From NCBI RefSeq assembly GCF_001499675.1, contig NZ_LN609304.1, forward strand, positions 1 through 17,845: a DNA stretch of 17,845 bases, in the 5' to 3' direction. A program made the position numbers and the translations under genes. Positions 13,260 through 17,845 of this stretch are shown in pieces. Numbering within the stretch: the first letter of the stretch is position 1; every line of letters begins with the position of its first letter. This DNA comes from Acetobacter ghanensis. GTDB lineage: Bacteria > Pseudomonadota > Alphaproteobacteria > Acetobacterales > Acetobacteraceae. The notes under the pieces were generated by a model. The model was given only the letters and a program-made list of their open reading frames with translations, was not told the DNA's origin and ran no database searches.

Positions 13260-16200
13260 TCAGCCGCGTAGGGTATCAGCAGGCCCAGCCCGCATGATCT
13301 GAACGACCTGTTCAATGATCTCCTGCGCCTTGTCCACGCCAAAGCCTGCCTGCTTGCCTGTGTTGAACAGAAGGCCCAGCAGTTCCTTGCGTACTGCCTT
13401 TTCCATATCCGGCCGGCTGAGCGAATTCTCCCGCACCGCCTTGTCGACGATCTGGTCGATCTCGAACGCCAGATCAATCCAGCGCTGGTTCTCATCATCC
13501 GTCTGCTTATGGTTGAAAATGGCCGCGAGTGTTTTGAGGAACACGCCATAATAGGCCTGGGCATGCCGGTGCCCGTCAAAAACAGAGGGGATGTTCTCCA
13601 GTTTGCGGTTGGCCACCTGTTCCTCAAACTCCTGAAACAGCATGAACTGCTTGAGGGGATGGTCGAACAGGCTTTCCGCTTCCTTGATCACCTTGCGCAG
13701 CAGGGCGGAGAAGGCTTCCTTGGCATACGGATCATCCTGCATCTCGTGCTCGATCATCTTCGTGACACGGGTGCGGATCATATCCGTCTCGTTGCGGGTT
13801 TTTTCCTCGCTCCAGGTCTCCGGCTGGTTGTCTTCGGGCTTCTGACCCATTTTGCCCACGGCATAGAGCTCCTGGGAGTCATGGACTTTCACCCCCGCCA
13901 CATGCCGGTCCAGCAGCTTCTTCACCTGCTCGGCATACTGGTCAAAGTCCACGGTTTCACCGGTATCCTGCATCACGATCTGACGCAGGCTGGTGAGCTG
14001 CTTCAGCGTCTCCTTGTAGGTGGCGCGGTCTTTTTCCGTAAAGCTGGTATCTTCAAAAAACGCCACGGATTGCAACGCCACCTTCAGGCAGGCGGCAAAC
14101 TTCGTCAGCGCCTCATAGAAATCATCCCGGCGCTTGAGGTTCACGTCCACCATCTGGCCGTGTTCCTCCACCATGCGCGGCATCAGCACGGCCCGCAGCT
14201 GCTGGAGGTCGCTCCTGTTCTTCACGCCCTCAAAAATGGCCCACAGCGCTTTGTGCAGGGCTGGGAGTTCGCGGTATTCCGTGCTCATCTGGCTATACAG
14301 CCCGGCAATATCCTTCGGGTCATACCCGCCGACATTTTCGGCCGCCAGTTCGTCATACCGGGCCAGGGTGGTGTCCAGTTCCGCCAGAATGCCGCGATAG
14401 TCGATCAGTAGCCCGTGCGTCTTCTGGTCATGCAGCCGGTTCACGCGGGCAATGGCCTGCAACAGATTGTGCTGCTTCAGCGGCTTGTCGATATAGAGCA
14501 CTGCGTTCTGCGGTTCATCAAAGCCGGTCAACAGCTTGTCGACCACGATGATCAGCCTGAGGTCCGGGTCCTTCTCGAAGCGCTCGATGACGCCGCGCGT
14601 GTAGTCGTCCTCGCTCTGACTGCCGACATTGTCCTTCCACCAGTCCTGAATTTCCGGCTGTTTGCGCTCATCGACTTCCGTATGACCCTCGCGCGTATCG
14701 GGCGGGCTCATGACGATGGCGCTCTCGAACAGACCGACCTCATCCAGATACTGCTTGTAGCGGATGGCGGAGAGCTTGCTGTCACAGGCCAGCATGCCCT
14801 TGAGGCCGCCGTCGATGTTGCTGTCAAAATGCGTGGCCAGATCCATGGCAATCAGCCGGATGCGGTCATCGGCCTTGTAGACCTGATTGGCGCGGGCAAA
14901 GCGCTTCTTGAGGTCCGTGACCTGCTCCTCGGTCAGCCCCTGCGTGATGCGCTCAAACCAGGCATCTATGGCGCGGTCATTCACATCCAGATCAGGCTTG
15001 CGCTCTTCATAGAGCAGCGGCGTCACGGTCCCGTCCGCGACGGCCTGCTGCATGGTGTAGGAGTGAATGATCCTGCCAAAGCGGCTGGTGGTCTCGCTGC
15101 CTTTGAGCAGCGGTGTGCCGGTAAAGGCAATGAAGGCAGCATTGGGCAAAGCGTGCTTCATGCGGGCATGGTTCTCACCGCCCTGACTGCGATGCCCTTC
15201 ATCCACCAGCACGATGATGTCCGCACTGTCATTATGGCATTCGGGATAGCCGGTGGCGGTGTGGAACTTGTTGATCAGCGAGAAGATGATCCGTTCCTGC
15301 CCATGCCCGATCTGCTGCGCCAGGCGGCGGCCTGAGGTGGCCAGGGCCTCTTCCCTGTCCTTTTTGTCCGCCAGTTCGCCGCCGGTGGAGAAGGTGGTGC
15401 TCAGCTGGCGTTCCAGATCCTTGCGGTCTGTCACCACCAGAATGCGGCACTGTTTGAGATCCTCATCCAGAATGAGGGCGCGGCTGAGGAACACCATGGT
15501 AAAGGACTTGCCGGACCCCGTGGTGTGCCAGACCACACCGCCCTCACGCCCGCCGTCACTGCGGCGGGTCTTGATACGCTCCAGCAGACGCTTGATGCCA
15601 AAGACCTGCTGATAGCGGGCCACGATCTTGCCCGCCTTGCGGTCGACCAGCGTGAAGAAGCGCGCCATCTCCAGCAGACGCTCAGGGGAGAGCAGGCCGA
15701 TCAGCAGCCGGTCCTGATCCGTGACGGCAAGCGGGCGGGAGGCCCAGTCCTCGAACCAGTCCCGGGCCGGGGGCTTCCGGTCGGCAAACAGCGCGTCTTT
15801 CTGGGCCGACGAGAGTGGCGTGTTCTTGAGCGCCGCCATCCGGCTTTCAGGAATGTCTTCTTCCTTCCAACTGGCCCAGAACTTCTTGGGCGTGCCACAG
15901 GTGCCATAGCGCCCGTCATGCCCGGTGATGGAGAGCAGAAGCTGGCTGTAGACAAAAAGCTGGGGGATTTCGTCTTTGTTCTGGTTGCGGATGCTCTGGG
16001 AAATCCCGGCCTCCACCGTCGGGCCTTTGCCCGGCTGGCCATCGGGGCGCTTGGCCTCGATCACCGCCAGGGGGATGCCGTTGACGAAGCAGACGATGTC
16101 CGGCCTGCGGGTCTGTGTCAGATCCGTGCGCAGGACGCTGAATTCCTCGGTGAAGGTGAAACTGTTATTGGCCGGGTTCTGCCAGTCGATCAGGGCGATG

Positions 16201-16556
16201 GTCGGGGTGGCCTTGCGCCCGTTGATGAACTCGGTGACGGCAATGCCGAACAGCAGATGCGTGGTCATCTTGTCATTGGCATCGCGCAGGCCGGAAACAA
16301 AGTCCGGATGCATGACGTGGGAGACCAGCGCATCAATGCCCTGATCGGACAGGGCGTGGTCCTGGCCTTCAAATGTGAAGCGGCGTTTTTTCAGTTCCGC
16401 CCGCAGGAGTGTGTCCAGCACCACGGCGCCCTGTTTGCCATCCCGCAACGCCAGTGCTTCAGATGGGGACAGAAACTGCCAGCCGAGCATGCTGAGTAAC
16501 GCCAAGGCCGGAAGTTTGGCACTATATTCTTCCTGAAATTTCGGGGCGGGAGCCAT
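13260..16556 (-). CDS. hsdR: Type I restriction enzyme HsdR (motor and nuclease subunit)
   Basis: HsdR (1098 residues) translocates DNA using ATP and cuts it away from unmethylated HsdS sites. The N-terminal nuclease shows RPDIVCFVNGIPLAVIEAKRP, the PD...EAK motif around residues 150-170. The helicase has Walker A HTTGSGKSFTM near residue 345, VDEGHRSQ near 450, AFTGTPL, and the later motif QAIARVNRLHD. The long helical C-terminus contacts HsdM. Length is normal and the frame is intact. The start is probably ATG 16556 (AGGA twelve bases upstream); a TTG at 16565 in the same frame is closer to that site. It follows hsdS after about 30 bases and is followed by the metalloprotease gene. Confidence 0.97.
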   Translation of the reverse strand: MAPAPKFQEEYSAKLPALALLSMLGWQFLSPSEALALRDGKQGAVVLDTLLRAELKKRRFTFEGQDHALSDQGIDALVSHVMHPDFVSGLRDANDKMTTHLLFGIAVTEFINGRKATPTIALIDWQNPANNSFTFTEEFSVLRTDLTQTRRPDIVCFVNGIPLAVIEAKRPDGQPGKGPTVEAGISQSIRNQNKDEIPQLFVYSQLLLSITGHDGRYGTCGTPKKFWASWKEEDIPESRMAALKNTPLSSAQKDALFADRKPPARDWFEDWASRPLAVTDQDRLLIGLLSPERLLEMARFFTLVDRKAGKIVARYQQVFGIKRLLERIKTRRSDGGREGGVVWHTTGSGKSFTMVFLSRALILDEDLKQCRILVVTDRKDLERQLSTTFSTGGELADKKDREEALATSGRRLAQQIGHGQERIIFSLINKFHTATGYPECHNDSADIIVLVDEGHRSQGGENHARMKHALPNAAFIAFTGTPLLKGSETTSRFGRIIHSYTMQQAVADGTVTPLLYEERKPDLDVNDRAIDAWFERITQGLTEEQVTDLKKRFARANQVYKADDRIRLIAMDLATHFDSNIDGGLKGMLACDSKLSAIRYKQYLDEVGLFESAIVMSPPDTREGHTEVDERKQPEIQDWWKDNVGSQSEDDYTRGVIERFEKDPDLRLIIVVDKLLTGFDEPQNAVLYIDKPLKQHNLLQAIARVNRLHDQKTHGLLIDYRGILAELDTTLARYDELAAENVGGYDPKDIAGLYSQMSTEYRELPALHKALWAIFEGVKNRSDLQQLRAVLMPRMVEEHGQMVDVNLKRRDDFYEALTKFAACLKVALQSVAFFEDTSFTEKDRATYKETLKQLTSLRQIVMQDTGETVDFDQYAEQVKKLLDRHVAGVKVHDSQELYAVGKMGQKPEDNQPETWSEEKTRNETDMIRTRVTKMIEHEMQDDPYAKEAFSALLRKVIKEAESLFDHPLKQFMLFQEFEEQVANRKLENIPSVFDGHRHAQAYYGVFLKTLAAIFNHKQTDDENQRWIDLAFEIDQIVDKAVRENSLSRPDMEKAVRKELLGLLFNTGKQAGFGVDKAQEIIEQVVQIMRAGPADTLRG

Positions 16557-16587
16557 GGTGTTCAACTATCCTGTGTGCTGAAATATC

Positions 16588-17805
16588 TTAATCGACCGTC
16601 ACGCGACGTTTGCCCGTGAGAAGCTGCTGCATCAGGGCTTTTTTCTCCTGACGAAGGCGGGAAAGGTCGGATTCAAGGGCCGTGATTTCTTCGTCCGCTG
16701 TCGTTAGAACGGCAGCGATGGCTTTCTGTTCGGAAAATTCGGACGGGATCTTTATTTTTTGTCTAAGGACATCCTTTTTTCCCAAGCCCAACTGAGCTGT
16801 GCCGTTAGCCCTGCGACGTAAATTCTTATTTATTGGGTGTGAATTTATTAGAAAGTGAAGAAATTTACTGTCACAATCGCCAATATGGAGGGCATAAACA
16901 TGGTCTCCCAGCACATACAGATCGTCTCGATCAATATAAGAAGTTCTACCTATAATATTTCCGCCTCCGATATCATCTTTTGGCATGACCAACGTACCTT
17001 TTGGCAAAAGGTCGGCATTATGCTGAGTGGATTTCGTGCAAACGAGATTTCCTAACCGGTTTACAGAACCCATATCGACAATAAATCGTTCTCCATTTTC
17101 ACAGATATATTGAGTTTTAGATGTTGCTGTTTGTACTGTGGCAACATCTGAAAGAGAGCAAATTTTCCACTCCCCCGTGAACCCCGGCAGGCGTTTTTTG
17201 CCTGTGAGGAGTTGCTGCATGAGGGCTTTTTTCTGCTGCTGGCTGTTGGCCAGAAGCTTCTCAGTCCCCTCAATCGCACGATCCCACGTCGAGAGGATCG
17301 CCGCGATCTTCTTCTGTTCGGGAAGAGGGGGGAGGAGAATTGGAAATGTCTTAATCATTTCAGCGTTTAAGACACCCATTGTGCCACCCTGCGCCCAACG
17401 CTTAAGAATATTTTGGGTGTAATTGGAAGCGAGGATGTACTGAATATACGCTGGAATAATACGGTCTTTATCTAACGAAACTCTTAAAAGACGTGGATTT
17501 ATGATTCCTTGTTGGCACGAGTTCGATAGGAGTAGTGTTTGCCCGATCGTTCCGACAAGGCTAATTAATATATCTCCGGGTGAAACGGAACAGGATTTTA
17601 GTTCATTATATTTATTTTCATCGATGAAATAGTTCCCATAATTTTCATCATTTGAAATTACTTGTTCTTGACCGTAAATTTTATATCCAAATGGTTTGTA
17701 ATATTCTTTTTTTAGAGAAGATCCAAAAGGACCGGCTTTTACTGCTGGTTTCCCCTTTGCACCCAGATTTTCGATTGTAGCGTGTTTCCACCCATCAGGA
17801 AGCAT
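16588..17805 (-). CDS. hsdS: Type I specificity subunit HsdS with two target-recognition domains
   Basis: The 405-residue HsdS chooses the DNA site for the HsdM/HsdR complex. TRD1 covers about residues 1-160 (GWKHATIENLGAKGKPAVKA...), and the central conserved helix region is ILLPPLPEQKKIAAILSTWD to KKALMQQLLTGKKRLPGF (about 155-210). TRD2 covers about 215-350, and the end repeats the helix region with EQKAIAAVLTTADEEI and KKALMQQLLTGKRRV. The start ATG 17805 overlaps the hsdM stop. Both TRDs, especially TRD1, are clearly more AT-rich than hsdM and hsdR, which suggests domain exchange by recombination through the conserved repeats. The recognition sequence cannot be told from the protein by eye. 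Confidence 0.96.
   Translation of the reverse strand: MLPDGWKHATIENLGAKGKPAVKAGPFGSSLKKEYYKPFGYKIYGQEQVISNDENYGNYFIDENKYNELKSCSVSPGDILISLVGTIGQTLLLSNSCQQGIINPRLLRVSLDKDRIIPAYIQYILASNYTQNILKRWAQGGTMGVLNAEMIKTFPILLPPLPEQKKIAAILSTWDRAIEGTEKLLANSQQQKKALMQQLLTGKKRLPGFTGEWKICSLSDVATVQTATSKTQYICENGERFIVDMGSVNRLGNLVCTKSTQHNADLLPKGTLVMPKDDIGGGNIIGRTSYIDRDDLYVLGDHVYALHIGDCDSKFLHFLINSHPINKNLRRRANGTAQLGLGKKDVLRQKIKIPSEFSEQKAIAAVLTTADEEITALESDLSRLRQEKKALMQQLLTGKRRVTVD
16610..16646. repeat. hsdS internal direct repeat, copy 2
   Basis: This 37-base stretch encodes the C-terminal KKALMQQLLTGK segment and matches 17198-17234 at 33 of 37 bases. It is the conserved helix repeat that permits recombination between HsdS halves. 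Confidence 0.85.
17198..17234. repeat. hsdS internal direct repeat, copy 1
   Basis: This stretch encodes the central KKALMQQLLTGK segment, between the two target-recognition domains, and pairs with 16610-16646 in the same orientation (four mismatches). Recombination between the copies would delete TRD2 and leave a half-length HsdS. Confidence 0.85.
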
Positions 17806-17845
17806 AACCCAGCTCCTTCAGATAGGCGTCCATCAGGGCTTCCAG
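17795..17845 (-). CDS. hsdM: HsdM C-terminal end (residues 493-508 and stop)
   Basis: Reading the minus strand from 17845 gives LEALMDAYLKELGYAS and a stop. This is a typical HsdM tail and is exactly in frame with the open end at base 1. It shows that the window is a linearised circle. The stop codon lies 11 bases inside the start of hsdS (ATG at 17805), a translational-coupling overlap common for hsdM-hsdS. Known: this overlap is typical of type I operons. Inference: circularity, because tandem repetition of the region could in principle give the same result. Confidence 0.93.
   Translation of the reverse strand: MEALMDAYLKELGYAS

Overview
The window reads as a complete circular plasmid of 17,845 bp cut open inside one gene. 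hsdM enters at base 1 on the minus strand with no stop codon. Its missing last 16 codons and stop lie at 17845-17795, in the same frame. Joining base 17845 to base 1 gives a normal 508-residue HsdM whose end overlaps the start of hsdS. The window also holds one replication origin with its initiator, one ParA-type partition locus and one resolvase, as expected of a small plasmid. GC-rich coding sequence and protein families common on alphaproteobacterial plasmids (RPA-type RepA, pRiA4b ORF-3-like protein, DUF2442/DUF4160 pair) suggest an alphaproteobacterium. An acetic acid bacterium (Acetobacteraceae) is my best guess, but that is inference.

Layout, minus strand, across the cut: a type I restriction-modification operon runs from 2114 through base 1 and 17845 down to 12520. 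Its order is a half-length specificity subunit, hsdM, a full two-domain hsdS, hsdR and a YgjP/M48-like metalloprotease. Next, 2115-5783 looks like a maintenance or transfer module. It has an StbB-like P-loop ATPase divergent from an XRE regulator across a strong palindromic operator, a 172-bp field of twelve 11-bp repeats, two compact palindromes, a ribbon-helix-helix protein, and an MqsR/MqsA-like toxin-antitoxin pair whose antitoxin appears to have a ribbon-helix-helix tail. No relaxase is present.

From 5797 to 7340 are a DUF2442 gene with a frameshifted DUF4160 partner and a pRiA4b ORF-3-like gene. The origin (7441-7726) has a perfect DnaA box, an AT-rich stretch and seven iterons. The last iteron contains the likely repA start codon. 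repA is followed convergently by a parA / small RHH partition operon, bracketed at both ends by inverted pairs of one 11-bp motif. A serine resolvase follows, then a DUF4365 (nuclease-fold) gene on the plus strand that may be a second defence gene, and an internally deleted IS5-family element (11941-12433) with intact ends.

Together the genes make a plasmid that replicates by iterons, segregates by ParA plus an RHH adaptor, resolves multimers, carries an addiction-type module and brings restriction to its host. The least explained part is the repeat field with its StbB-like ATPase and RHH neighbours (about 2.3-4.7 kb).
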